Below are positions 36,079 to 48,719 of a stretch of 64,000 nucleotides of DNA, one piece after another; position 1 is the first letter of the stretch; the number at the start of each line of letters is the position of its first letter. The position numbers were made by a program, and so were the translations under genes. Source of the stretch: Primula veris (lineage: Eukaryota > Streptophyta > Magnoliopsida > Ericales > Primulaceae); NCBI GenBank assembly GCA_963682055.1, contig OY821743.1:13675566-13739565 (forward strand). Direction: 5' to 3'. Below the pieces are notes generated by a model that was not told the origin of the DNA, did not search any database, and saw only the letters and a program-made list of their open reading frames with translations.

Positions 36079-37900
36079 GCGAGGCTAACTTGTTGTGTGT
36101 GAGCTTTTTGACCAGGAGGTTTTGATTTGGTGAGCTAAAATGCAATTAAGATACAAAGTTTTCAACTGAAAATGGCAAATTTCTTTGTTTCTTAACCAGG
36201 GTTTTGGCTTTTTATTGTTTTAGCTTGTACTCTTTAGTTTTCGAATGAAGTGAGCTTTTTGTAGTTGTTTTTAAAAAGGATTAATATTTGGAAGTTAAGA
36301 GGTTGGTAGTGATTGTTAACCTAAGGCCAACTATTTTATTAAGGCCACATACACGCTACCTCTTGGCAAATATATAATATGTAGTAGTTGCTAGCATTTT
36401 GTGGGGAAATAGTGTCTTGTTTATAATACTTAATACAATATCGTTAAATATATATGTAGACCAACAGTTGTTCAAATAGCAAACCGTTGTATCCTGCGTT
36501 TTAAAATTAATATTTATGTTGCGTGTTTATATATAAATGACTAAATGACTATTTTTAATCAATTCTCGAACTAAGTAGCTAGGCTGTGTTCAACGGGAAA
36601 CGTTGATAGCGACGGCTGCCTCCTCTAATTACGAAAATTATAATTTTTTTAATTTTTAACCATTCATTTTCACTAAAATATGTTAAAAACGATGATTTGA
36701 CACCCTTACTTTCTTCAGTTCATTTAATTTAGTAGTTTATGTAAATTTTGACATTCCACACAAACGATTCTTGGCTTCGCCCTGGCTGTGTGGCTTGTTC
36801 TATCCTAAGTACTGTTAGTAGTATTTTTCGGCTCGAATATTAGTTATGTTTTTGTTAAATTGAAAACCATAAAAATGACTAAGGTAGTTATCATAGGTGG
36901 AACTACTCTTTCATCCAAAATATGCATTAGTCACAGGACAACTACTGATTTTATGTGTGGGAATGTCCATATCTCGTGTTCATTTGCATTTTCACAAAAA
37001 AAATATGCTTAGTTCTCGCTTTCACGAATTTTTACTTGAAGCACTTTCATATGATCATTTTTTTTATTACAAAATAAGACTTATGAAACTATTGAAATGT
37101 TCGCAAATCATGTCGTAAATTGCTAGATGTATTTTCCAGCATAGAAAAAATGTTTGTAATGTTATACTATTTTTATAATTAGTGGTAGGATCAGCATCAT
37201 AACTATAAGTATAGTTTGCAAGCTTCAATATATGTATAAGTCTTTCATTGAACTAATTTGAAAAACAAAATGGAGGCTTAAATTTAGAAATTTTCCAAAA
37301 CATTCGAGTTTACTAAAAGATTGTTCGATTTAAAATAATGAGTTGAGCCTCCATAATTAACCACATGCATGTTGGAGTCTGACAATAAAAAAACTCAGTT
37401 GTGGATTATTAAAAGTTACTTCTCATTTGTTTTTGGAATTTTCAAGGCAGCGTAAAATTTATCAAGAAACAATCATAAAATTTCAGCCGAGTATAAGAAA
37501 CTGATAGTAATTCAACCCCATGTGAGAAAATTGGTATCATGGACGAATTATCTGTGAGATTTAAGCGAATTTGATGGAAAGGAAAGTTTTGGCTTATGAC
37601 GTTTGAAAAATGTGCGCTGTGTTAACCCACCTCAGGTTGTTCAAGTGTTTGGATGGAAAGGCAAAATTGTTTGCAATGATGACGGAAGAAAAATTCCTGA
37701 AATTAGTTGAGTGACGAGGTTATACGAAAAGTTTCCGAGGAGACAGGATTGTGTTCAAAATGGAGAGCCACAACATGACGAAGTCTTTAATTTATAGGTT
37801 ATACTGAAACAAAATCTGTCACTTATTAAACTTTCTTCAATTTATAAGTTATACTGAAACAAAAACTTTCTTTAATTTATAGCCTCAAGAAGAAAGAACT
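36079..37900. other. intergenic DNA upstream of the P450
   Basis: Contains the presumed promoter. A patch at 36594-36790 ending in GGCTTCGCCCTGG resembles a decayed GGGGCGG-family end. At about 37795-37880 the words TTTAATTTATAGG...ACTGAAACAAAA occur two to three times in tandem. No gene. Confidence 0.5.
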
Positions 37901-37914
37901 TATTAAGATGCACC

Positions 37915-38880
37915 TAAACGAGTAAAATGGAAAGCAAAATGGCACTTCCAGCACTTGGAAACTTTTACAAGAAGAAGTTAAAACCTTCACCATTATGCTT
38001 GATTTGTCATCAAGAACCGGAAACCATTGAACATCTTTTTTCTATTTTGTCTGTGGACTCCAGAAGTGTGGGCGGGAACTTCTTTAAAGCTCCAACCTTG
38101 TAGACTCGCCATTCAACGGGCGATAAATGGATTTTGCAACTGCTTGAAAACACAGATGGATCATATACCGTAGTAATGAAAAATTTCTGGATATTTACTA
38201 CCTATTGGTTCATCTCGAAGCCACGGAATAGTGTTATATTTGAGAATATCACCCCCAAGTGCAAACAAGGTGATTAATTTTGCTACAATGTCTTATCAGA
38301 TTTGGAAAATGCAGAAAGTGTATCGAGACGAGCATGGAATTCAAAAAAGAATCAGATCTAAAGATGGAAACCTCAACCTAAAGAAGCTACAAGACTGAAT
38401 TGTGACTGTTCTTTTGGATTGAAGAGTGGGTTTGGCTTTGCGGGTGTCATTATAAGAGACTATATAGGTGATATTGTTCTAACTCACAGCTGCACATTCT
38501 CGTGTACCGATTGTCTAATTGGAGAAGCTATCGCTCGCCAGAAAGCAATTCTTTTAACAAAATACTTGGTTTAGAAGAAGTAATTTTTGAATCGGATTCT
38601 AAAAATGTAACTGACTCCTTAAATTCCGGCAATACCTTAAATTGGCGCATATGAATTCCATGTGAAGAAATTAGAGGATTATGCCAAACTTTCAATTCCT
38701 TTTTTTCTGAGTATGCCTGAGATCGCAAGTGCTCTTAAGTTTTAACTCTTTTTCCCGGCAATGGGCTTACACTATTACTCGACAATTGAAAGAAATAGTT
38801 AAGGGTAACATTCTTATATGAGTAGATTGATATGTAAATGTAATCAAATTTTTGATGTATCTTTGACCCCAAAAAAATCA
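37915..38880 (+). pseudogene. 3' fragment of a LINE (L1-like) ORF2: zinc-binding and RNase H regions
   Basis: With frame changes the plus strand reads ALPALGNFYKKKLKPSPL and then CLICHQEPETIEHLFF (37938-38048), the zf-RVT signature that follows plant LINE reverse transcriptases. At about 38425-38640 it reads GFGFAGVIIRDYIGDIV, then VIFESDSKNVTD, the plant LINE RNase H (RVT_3) pattern. A short A-rich run at 38871-38877 may be the remnant tail. RT and endonuclease are absent, as expected for 5'-truncated insertions. Many stops make it non-functional. Confidence 0.7.
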
Positions 38881-39309
38881 TACTAAAAGACCTAATGTGG
38901 TTGCTCAATATCTTCCCAGTAACAAATGATCAGTACTAGAATATGCAATTGAGTGTATAAATTGTGTAAGGAAAAATATACTCCGTGTTTGATGTATAAA
39001 TATTTGGTGCAACATGTACGTACCATTATTGTATAAAAATGATTGAAATTTTCGATTTGTAATCTCTTATATATAATAAAATATTCTATTTAATTTCGTT
39101 ATGGACCACGTATGGCCAAATCACGTATATCGTTATGTGAGTGAGTTGATACATTTTCTATTTCTATACGTTATATATATTTCTTATATTATATTGTCAT
39201 ACTAAAATTTAGGATAATTGTTCCGTCACGACAGAATCTCACGGGAAAGATAAAAAAAAACTAATTCGAGCGAGGGCTAAACTATGTGTCTATGTCTAAT
39301 ATAACTTGT
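38881..39309. other. AT-rich intergenic DNA, nothing recognised
   Basis: Ends in CTTGT (39305-39309), the left target duplication of the solo LTR. Confidence 0.6.
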
Positions 39310-40561
39310 TGTTGGTTTTGGTACTATATCGAAAAGCAATAAAGTAAAGAACAAATGACTGCAATGGAAATAAACAATTTTATTTCTCACAATTGCAATA
39401 TAAATTACAATTCCTCACTCAACAAAATTAAAATTATACTAATTTAAATTCCAGACAGATTTAATACAAACTATTAAACTGCTGGACTGTTTTGACAATT
39501 AAACAAACTGCCAGACAGAATAGTATAATTACTAAACTGCTGGACTGTTTTGACAATTAAACAAACTGCCGGACTGTTTTAACAAATAAACAAATTGCCG
39601 GACTGTTTTAACAAATAAACAAACTGCCGGACTGCTTTTGTAATTAAACAAACTGCCGGACTGTTTGAACAAATAAACAAACTGCCGGACTGTTTTGACA
39701 AATAAGCAAACTGCCGGACTGTTTTGACAAATAAAACAAACTGCCGGACTGTTTTGTAAATACTGAAAATTACAGAACTGAAAAGTAAATTACAGAATAG
39801 AAAGACTGAAAATAAACAGTACCGAAATGTAAATACAAAAGGGAACAGTACTGAAATGAAATGGACAGAATAATAAAAGACTGAAAAATAAATAGCGGAA
39901 ATTAAAAGAAGAGGCAACTGCTGGGCAGTTTCCCTTAAACAATATTTCTCAAACCACCTTTAAGCTGCCTTTTATAGCCTCTATAAAAACCGCAGCCATA
40001 ATGTTGGTCATTAATTATGGGAGTTGCACCGGCTCAATTAATTCTCATTTATTGCTGGCGTTTCAGTTGCTGGAAACTTTAGGGACTGCTTTTGTATTTT
40101 ATACAAAACTCCCATTTCGGATTTGGATCCAAGACATTTCCCATTTCCTAAATCTCAAATCCTAAGCCCGCGACCCGAGACACGAGCGAGCGTGTGGTAC
40201 ACACTAACCCATTCATGGGTATGTGGACTTTATTAGTTTAACAACTACATGGGTTGGTATGCTTTATATATTGTGAAATTGATTTCAATTTTCCAATATG
40301 GGATTATACCAAATGGTTTTCCATTACCATTTCGGTTTTTCCAGATTTGAGCTTTCGAGACACCAACTTTGAAGCCACTTTGTATTCACACCCATTCTCC
40401 GAATAGGTCATGTGATATACCGTTACGAAGCTCGTCACACGGGCTACTCAAACACGTTGAATACGGTATAAACAACTCAGCGCTGTCACATGAAATAATG
40501 ACTCGAAGTTGGTCCAGTAACCATTCGAAAACACCCATGTTTTTCACATGTTTTTCCAACA
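39310..40561 (-). mobile_element. solo LTR of a large-LTR retrotransposon family, copy 1
   Basis: The 1,252-bp sequence begins TGTTGGTTTTGG and ends TTTTTCCAACA, with a perfect duplication CTTGT on both sides (39305-39309 and 40562-40566). It aligns over its length with 44969-46445 and in part with 24990-25880. No internal retroelement DNA remains, so it arose by recombination between two LTRs. The complement reads TATA-rich and then CCTATAAAAGGC near 39970, the likely LTR promoter, so the element's sense strand is minus. Confidence 0.9.
39473..39765. repeat. copy-specific minisatellite in solo LTR 1
   Basis: About ten tandem units of about 29 bp (AACTGCCGGACTGTTTTGAC, then AAATAAAC). The sister LTR at 44969 has only one or two such units near 45176-45225, so the array grew after the copies separated. 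Confidence 0.9.
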
Positions 40562-40566
40562 CTTGT

Positions 40567-42176
40567 TTGGTTGTAGTCAATTAACTTTGTCTAACCGCTT
40601 TTTTAACACTTAAAAATCTTTATAACCCATATACATGTTCTTTATATTGCGAATTTTTTGGATTTTGATTCTGTCAAACTTATACCGAATCGTCAATTAA
40701 AGTATTGAAGTTCAAGCGATTGACCAAAATCATATCTCCTTTGAGCGAAAATGGACCCCATCCCAAGTCTATGCTTTGAAGGTACCCAAAATCTCACTTT
40801 ACTGTGATTAAGCAACAAGCCATGCACCCCAAAAGTGAACAAAACATGTAAAAGATAGTAATTAAGTGCTGTAGTAACAAAAAATCATTAATCTAAAATA
40901 GTAAAATTACTTCAAAAAAGAAAACATTCCTTGTAAAGAAAATGAACAATAATTTGAAGAAGACAAACATGCATGTTGTAAAGATAGTTAATATAACCAC
41001 TGGTCACTTATAAAGCCGGGTAATTTTCATTATCTTTGTTTTTCATCACTTATGATTTTGTGACAAGAGAGTGAGACATGTATGAACTTAAAAAACAAGC
41101 ATTTATGGGCTAAAAATGATTTGATAAAAGTAATTCGTCTCCATAGGATATTATCTCTTTTACCACCATAATATTGCGTAAATAGTAGTTTGGCAGTCAG
41201 GATGTGAGTACCGTTAAAATTAAAACTTGCTACATTTTGTCTAGCTCCTGATATTATAATTATAATTATAATTAATATGATATCTACTCAGGCATCACCA
41301 TCGTCAACATAAGTTTTATTAGTTATTAAATTTGAACATACCAAAGTATCTTATTTAAAAGATATATTATAAGGGGAGCTTGAAGGGGCAAGGTGTCCTC
41401 AAATCTGGCTGGTCCCAAAGTGGCTAAACATGTGAAACGTGCATCGATAATTTACACGCTTTTATACTGTTAAGACTTTAACCCTTTTAGTTTATTAGCA
41501 CCACACACTGTATCTTCTTAGATGAGTTTTAAGAGTCATGCATAATAATAACATTATTCATATGTCTTGAATTTAGTGTTTAAAAAGTTTAAAAAGATTG
41601 ATTTTGCAATTCAAAAGTATATAGCAACGCAATTTGTTGTTCGCTGGACTTTTATTTCTGTGTAATCATTTTATTCTAATATAAAAAAAAAATGAGGAAA
41701 GCAATAAGTATACATAAAAAGAAAATCTTAAGGAGTCCAATATATTATGAGTGAACACAATTATATATGAACTGGTGGATACGATCCGTCCATGGGGAGA
41801 TCTACAGACCTAATCTCCTTCTTTTCTTTTATTAACTTCTTCAACAAGTGCATAGTTTTAACAATTTTACTGTTCCTACTTCCTATATATAGAGCTCCAA
41901 TTAAAACTATAACAAGGTTCCTAAACTTTTCATAATTAAACGGATTTTGGTCTCATGGTCTGAATATTTTATGACAAGTATAATCTTAACACCTTTATAG
42001 TGTTTTTCTTTATTTCATTTTGAAGTGTTTCATTTACTTTCGGTGAGTCCTTTAATTATGATTATTTGCTTCGGGGCGTTTGCCACAAAAAAAAATTTGG
42101 TGATCACCTCTTTCAGATTTTTTAATGACTTATTCGAAGAAGGAAAACCAGTGGTTGCCCTGATCAGTAGGACGCA
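40567..42176. other. AT-rich intergenic DNA, nothing recognised
   Basis: No coding match, RNA gene or clear repeat was found. Confidence 0.55.
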
Positions 42177-42184
42177 CTAGCCAA

Positions 42185-42886
42185 TAGAGCTGAAAATAAA
42201 ACGAAACGAGGGAAAAACAGTCAATTTCGTTTTCGTGACGAAATGAAAAACTTTTTTTCGTTTTCGTTTCATTAATGATAAGAAATTTTTGTTTCGTTTT
42301 CGTTTCATCTCATGAACCCATTTTTTCTCGTTTCGTACTTTTTCCTATCGGCTCGTCTCGGATAATAGGTTAATTTTTATTAAAAAACAACATTGCATAT
42401 TTTTTTACAATGGATTTTATTACATATTACATGAAGTATGAGCTTACACGTAATACAATTAACAAATCACATTAATACTAATAATATTTTTACTATACAT
42501 TTATTATATATATATATATATATATTTATTTGTTTATTATTATACGAAAACGAAATTTAACGAAATGAAAAGGGCATTAATCATTATCATCTCGTTTTCT
42601 AAATGAACTATATATTTTATTTAATTATCATTTCATTTAGTAATAATATATACATTTATTATATATATATATATTTATTTATTTATTTGTTTATTATTAT
42701 ACGAAAACGAAATTTAACGAAATGAAAAGGGCATTGATCATTATCATCTCGTTTTCTAAATGAACTATATATTTTATTTAATTATCATTTCATTTAGTTA
42801 TAATGAACGAAAACGATAGGAGTTTTTAACAAAACGAAAACGAAAATGAAATTTTTCATGAAAATTTTGCCTCATTTGCAACCCTA
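42185..42886. mobile_element. hAT-like MITE rich in CGAAAACGAAA words
   Basis: The left end is TAGAGCTGAAAAT and the right end, on the minus strand, is TAGGGTTGCAAAT. Flanking 8-mers are CTAGCCAA (42177-42184) and CTAGCCAC (42887-42894), 7 of 8 matching, the duplication size of hAT elements. An internal block of about 154 bp is duplicated in tandem (about 42495-42649 and 42650-42803). No coding sequence. Confidence 0.8.
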
Positions 42887-42899
42887 CTAGCCACTAGGG

Positions 42900-43415
42900 C
42901 AGGGGCGGCACATGCCCAAGTCGAGTAAGGCTTGGATATTGGGCAATGAGATCGGTAAAAAAATTACGGGCAAACTCGAAACAATTTATTATATACTTGG
43001 TAGCTAAAGATAACAATTTAAATATCAATTTATTTATATTATATTGTGGTAACTCAAATGGTAGATTAGTTTTCTTAATTTACATAGCTAATCATGAGTT
43101 CAAAACTCTTTAGTTGCATTTTTATTTTTTTCTCAAATTTAATTTGTATTTAACGAGTAACAACAAAAAAATCGAAGTTTAGGAATTCCGATCTTCTATG
43201 CATGTCCAAAAAAATATGCACGTACAAATATATTACACTAATAAGTAATAACACAATTATTTTTATATTATTAATGTTTTAGAAGAATGATTACACATTT
43301 GATTAAAAAAAGTATCACATGATATAAAAAATACATAGAAAATGGGTACAAAGAGAAATAGGGCCCCAAAACATTTTTGCCCCGAGTAACAAAAAAAACT
43401 CAAAGGCCGCCCCTG
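42900..43415. mobile_element. GGGGCGG-family inverted-repeat element, copy 3
   Basis: It starts CAGGGGCGGC and ends GCCGCCCCTG, perfect 10-bp inverted ends. It lies directly beside the hAT-like element. At 43045-43115 is a tRNA-like block (GGTAACTCAAATGGTAGATT, then GAGTTCAAAACTC). No certain target duplication. Confidence 0.6.
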
Positions 43416-43670
43416 AGAAAAATTCAAATGCTTGAAAACAAAAAACAAGCTTAAAGCAAAAATAGAAGAAACATCTTCCAAATAAGTAAAGACGATATAT
43501 TATTAAGGTTTAAAATTATAAAACAAAAAATGTTTTTAAATTTATGTTTCATAAATGTTCTTGTGGCTAAAGTATTGACCTCAAAATTTTAGTGACCAGG
43601 AGTCAGGACATATGAGTACGTCCAGTATTAGCCGAAATAAACTAAAAGGTGCGAAAATAACGAGTTAACG

Positions 43671-44312
43671 GGAAAAAATACGTTCAGTGTACTGTACTAT
43701 CTGCCTTTTAACGATTTAGGTACCAAGACTACTAAAGTTAACAATTGACGTACCGAACTATCATAATATTCACAATTCAGGTACCGACGTTAATTTAATT
43801 AAATGGAATTTAGTTTCACTTTTCATTTTGGTCATATTCTTTGTAATTTGTATAAATTTAATCATGTGTTTTCGAAACATTATAATTTACAATGTTTCTA
43901 CTAAAACACATACATATATATACATAATAAGTATGCCAGTTTGAAAAACATATTATTTGACTAGATTTTCTTAAAAAAAAATTTAAAATAAAAAAATTAT
44001 AATTTTTTTTACACTTTCTCTAAAACGAAAATAAAGTAAGTTTTACATTTATAACATTCGAGTAAAAATTATTTGAGAGCACATCATTATTTAAATACTT
44101 TCATGAAAAAATGGCAAGAAAATTGTTATTTTTTTAAAAAAAAAATATTCATTTTTTGTAAATATAATATATTTGTTAAGTATTTATAATTTTTTTTTAT
44201 ACACAAACATTATCTAGAATTCACATTATTTACAATAATATGTATACATGCATTATATTATATATATTTTTATACATACATTAATATAACATATATATGT
44301 GTGTAGTTTGTG

Positions 44313-44357
<45 letters not shown>

Positions 44358-44595
44358 TATATATTTGAATTTATGCTAAAATGAGACATTTTAAAAAATT
44401 AAGGGTTAGATTAATACAACTTACAAATAATAGGACAAAAATGAAAATTAAAACTAAATTACATTCAACTAATTTAACGGTGATAACTAAATTGTGAATA
44501 TTATGATAATTCAGTACGTCAATTGTTAATTTTTATAGTATAGTACCTAAATCGTTAAAAACGTATATTATAATACACCAAAGGTATTTTTTTCC
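43671..44595. mobile_element. foldback (Mutator-like) element with inverted repeats of about 190 bp
   Basis: Left 43671-43860 and right 44400-44595 are inverted copies starting GGAAAAAATAC, sharing AACGATTTAGGTAC and ATCATAATATTCACAATT. The hexamer GTTAAC flanks both sides (43664-43669 and 44599-44604), a possible remnant of a longer duplication. The interior is AT-only with a TA tract at about 44318-44353 and no gene. Confidence 0.75.
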
Positions 44596-45706
44596 ATGGT
44601 TAACTGAGAAAAGGCATGATTAGGTTAGTATCAGTGTGGCACTTAGCGCATGTACATTAGTCTCATTTCTTTTGTTTTATCATATAATTATAGTTTTCTA
44701 CCTCAATGTTGAATTTAGTTTTTCTTTCCTGCGGTCTATCATATGCCATTTATCTTCATTGTTTTCATGAGAGTCGATGTCAACTATATTAAAAGGTTTT
44801 CAAAACGATTTACCGATTTTCGGTGCAGTTTCCTACCGATAATTCAAAGATCGAAGCGGCTAATTATATTTTTCTTAGTAAACTAAACCTAGATCAAAGC
44901 CAAATGTTTGATGTTTCTCTTCCATTGAGGCAATACCGTATCAAAGATATGAAGCCCGCTCTACTAAGTGTTGGTTTCCGTGTATGAAATAACGATTAAA
45001 CAATAATAAAGGACTAAATAAGAATTAAACAAAAACCAGTGTAATCTTTATTAATTTTCAATTGAAATAGAAATTACTGATTACAACATGTAGATACTGA
45101 AAAGTAATTAAAGCAAACGTTATCAGATTATTATTATTAATTAATAATCTGATGTATTGAATTGCAATAAATAGAAACTGCCGGACTGGAAAGTATAAAC
45201 TTAACAGCCGGACTGTTCTGTTTGAAATTGAAATTACAGGACTGAATTGAAACTATTCTAATTACTGAATTAAATTACAGAATAGTAATTACAGCAAAAA
45301 AACAGAACTTTAAAGAAATTACAGAAAGGTACAAACAGAATAAAAAGGCTACAGCTAAATACAACAAATTAAAATACTGAATTAAAATACAGAATTGAAA
45401 GGACAGAATGCAAATAACTGAATTTAAATGCGAAAATTAAAATGGACAGAATGTAAATAAAATTAGACGAGGCTACTGTTAACAGTATGCCCTTAACCGA
45501 TATTCGCCCAACCACCTTGATGTTTCTGGTTGCGTTGGCACTTCGATCCCAAGGTACAACGTCTCGGATGACTCGGCAAAAACTGGCGACGAGTCAAAGT
45601 CGAGCTGTTGGTGGGTGGCTCTCTCTGACTAAAAATGTAATGCTTATTTGAGAGATGATATATGCTGCTGTGTTTTATTTCAGAATGTTATATCTTTGAC
45701 ATGTGT

Positions 45707-45729
45707 GGGGGGGGGGGGGGGGGGGGGGG
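45707..45729 (+). repeat. homopolymer of 23 G
   Basis: Uninterrupted G run inside solo LTR 2. The sister copy at 25210-25226 has GTGGGGAGGGGATG at the same place, so the run expanded from a G-rich seed. Its length could also be a sequencing or assembly artefact. Confidence 0.9.
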
Positions 45730-45870
45730 TTGGTCTGCATATTTATAGGATTGCTGAGTATCTCAGCCATTAAAGTCACTTTACTACTGTCAGTTTTTGA
45801 AATTCGAAACTGCATTATTAATTTTGCAATGAATTCATATTTATTGCAACAGTTACAACTTTGCTGGAAG

Positions 45871-46026
45871 CTTTTCCCCAACAGGAACAGTTTTTCCTGA
45901 AAAGGCACGCTTTTCCCGAACAGGCACACTTTTCCCGAACAGGAACAATTTTTCCCGAACAGGCGCGCTTTTCCCGAACAGGCGCGTTTTTCCTGAACAG
46001 GCGTACTTTTCCCGAGCAGGAACAGG
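45871..46026. repeat. copy-specific minisatellite in solo LTR 2
   Basis: About eight tandem copies of a 19-bp unit, TTTTCCCGAACAGGCGCGC with variants. The array is absent from the other two LTR copies, which have unrelated sequence at this place. Confidence 0.9.
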
Positions 46027-46450
46027 TACATTTTTTCCGACAAGCATGCGCGCCCGACGAACATGCGCATGTGTGGTACACAATACACACATGTGTATGT
46101 GGACACACTACTTAATATTCACACGGGATACCTTAGTATATATATTGTAAAAATGACACTTCATTTTCCAATGTGGGACAAATCTCAATAAGTTATCTCC
46201 ATTAAACCCATTTTCCAGCATTAAGAGTTTTCCTCTTTCTCAACCCCAATTTTTGACGCCAATTTCCATTCACTCCCATTCTCCGAGTAGGTCATGCGAC
46301 ATACCGTTACGAACCTTGTCATACCATCTACTCAACCGTCTTGAGTATGGTGTCAAACGACAACGGCTGTCACTCGGAATCTTGACTCAAAGATGGTCTC
46401 GTGACCATTCGGAAACTACCATGTTAAACATGATTTTTTCCAACACTAAG

Positions 46451-47125
46451 TCGATTATTGAGCTACAATGATCTGATGCCCACTCCCACATACCTAATTG
46501 CAAAATTGTCAAGGAGGGGGTGACTGATGGTGAATTTGATCCGATATCACATCGTGCAAAACTGGGGTTTATGAAAAGCTCTCATTATGTATAGTTTGAC
46601 GAAAAATGACATGTCCTTGTAAAACTTTGGGCTAATTATTATTTTTTATAAGGCAAAGACAATTTTTTTCGATGGTAAACCGAGGCAATCGTTTATTAAT
46701 AAATTAGTACACACCACTTTTAGAGTCCGAAGAAAAACAAGATGATTCTAGTCACAATTAATTCTCATATAACTGAAAGTTCTTTTAGATTTTCTCAAAA
46801 AGTCTATAAATTTTTTAATTAGTACTAAATCATCAATTGCTCAGGTCTGTATGGAAATGCCTTCATTTCCTCTTAAGTTATGTATTTCATCATGTCTTAG
46901 AGCAGTCACTAAATCTACTATACAATATAAAAAGCTAATGTTAATCCTAACTCGCGTTATGACGAACGTACTAGAGTAAATCATCTGAATAAAAGCAAGA
47001 GATGTATGAATAATTTGATTGGACAAGTACTCATTGTGTATGAGACATTTTCGAGCAATTGTGGATTTGCTGCCTTGAAAACCATGAGGATTGTGAATGT
47101 AAGATGTTTTCATTGTGAGAAAGAT
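46451..47125. other. intergenic DNA, nothing recognised
   Basis: AT-rich, without coding match or clear repeat. Confidence 0.5.
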
Positions 47126-47129
47126 TATC

Positions 47130-47810
47130 AAGTGAGGAGCGGTTCACATAGGTACACACCATACTCACACGGGTCTAATATACACATTTGAACTCATATC
47201 CATAATTAAAAATCAACCACATATTATGGTGAGTTATTGATATTAATATACAACTATTTTCACACCATCTCGATGTGGGGTATATGTGTATCTAACAATC
47301 TTCCACTCACATATAAACCACATCGACCCTGCTCCACCTCAATCTCGATTTTCTACTCAACTCTCCACCCTCAATACACACACTTCGCCTACGAGTCGCC
47401 ACGTCAGCGATGTGTCTCACGGCTTACTTCGTAATCCTGAGAATTAACGATCGTCATACTACTAGTGGGCACTAAGCTACTAGCCCGCATCCATCATTGG
47501 GTGGGAGCTTGCTCAATGACAACAATTCATGTCCCGATCATCTGTGTTCATCCAAGTAACGTCTTTCCTTGAAAGTTACAGAGGAGTCCGTTCCCAAAAG
47601 GTCTTCCGTCGACTCTTATATGAGATTCTCACATCGGGCGCGGTCCACACGCATACACACCGTGCTCATATGGGTCCAATATACACATTTGAACTCATGT
47701 TTATACTAAAAGGTCAACCGCATAATATGCTGAATTATTGGTGTATATTAATGAACAACTCTTTTCATACCACCTCGAGTGGGATATATATATACATACA
47801 TAACAATTAT
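47130..47810. repeat. pair of diverged direct repeats, possible TRIM-like element
   Basis: About 170 bp at 47135-47305 and 47630-47795 share CACACC.T.CTCA.A.GGGTC, then AATATACACATTTGAACTCAT, then ATGGTGAGTTATTG-like words and a GTGGGRTATAT end. The spacing of about 490 bp would suit LTRs of a very small retroelement, but no primer-binding site or duplication was identified. Confidence 0.4.
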
Positions 47811-48719
47811 GTGTTCAAATAATAATGTGTATAACTTGATTTCAAAGTGTATATGGGTTCGACCTTTGAGTTTACACACCACAAATTAAATACATTTAAT
47901 TTGAGTTTTCTGAATGAGCAGTAAGCCACTTAAGAACCCCAAGGTTTCAAAATCCATATTTAACCAAAAGCCAATTATAGGGTCAATGCCCAAAACATGC
48001 AATGTGTTATGAAATATTACCAAAACATACAATCCAAACAAATTATTCTCAAAACATACAATTGACCCAAAATAGAAAAAAAAAATATTTCTCCTCACCA
48101 TCAAAAAATTTCTCTTTCTCCTCTCTCTCTTCTCTCTTTCTAAATCATCATTTTTTCACCCACAAAATACTATCCTATTTAGGGTAAATTAACAAAACAA
48201 ACTAATTTTTAAATTAAATTACAAAAAACATACTCTTACAACTTTTCATTATAAAAAACATACCAAACAAATTTAAATTTAATACTTTTTATTCTTTTCT
48301 TTATCTCTCTCTCCTCCATTCTTCTTTCTCGCCAATTTTTCTATCTATCTCTTCATTCTTCCCTCTCACCAATTTTTCTCTTTATCTCTTTCTGATCTTA
48401 CTCTCTCTCTCCTCCATTCTTCTATGTATCTTTATTTAATATCCAACTCTATCTCTCTCCCTTCCTCCACCATGAAAACTCATCACTAACTACCGAACAT
48501 CATCTAGATTATATAGATATCCATATACATATAAATACAGATATATACTTACGTAATACACAAATATTACACTATTTGATACCCCGTAATATATGAAAAA
48601 TATATGGAATTGGTGAGATTGTTTTCTATTTATTGAGTTTTGAGACTATTGTAAACATTGTGGTTTCAAGTTGAAAGAGAAGAATCCATATGTAAAATAT
48701 TGATAGAAATTCATATGTA

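Larger units (their letters stand above)
44969..46445 (-). mobile_element. solo LTR, copy 2 of the family
   Basis: The 1,477-bp sequence begins TGTTGGTTTCC and ends TTTTTTCCAACA, flanked by perfect CTAAG duplications (44964-44968 and 46446-46450). It aligns with 39310-40561 at both ends and with 24990-25880 in the middle. On the minus strand CCTATAAATATG at about 45735-45746 is the likely TATA box of the LTR promoter, with a 23-base C run directly downstream. No internal region remains. Confidence 0.92.

Noticed and set aside
45675..46115. Cys- and Gly-rich open frames in several frames resembling small secreted peptides.
   Set aside because: They are translations of a 19-bp minisatellite inside a solo LTR. 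The unit is read in several frames on both strands without conserved context.
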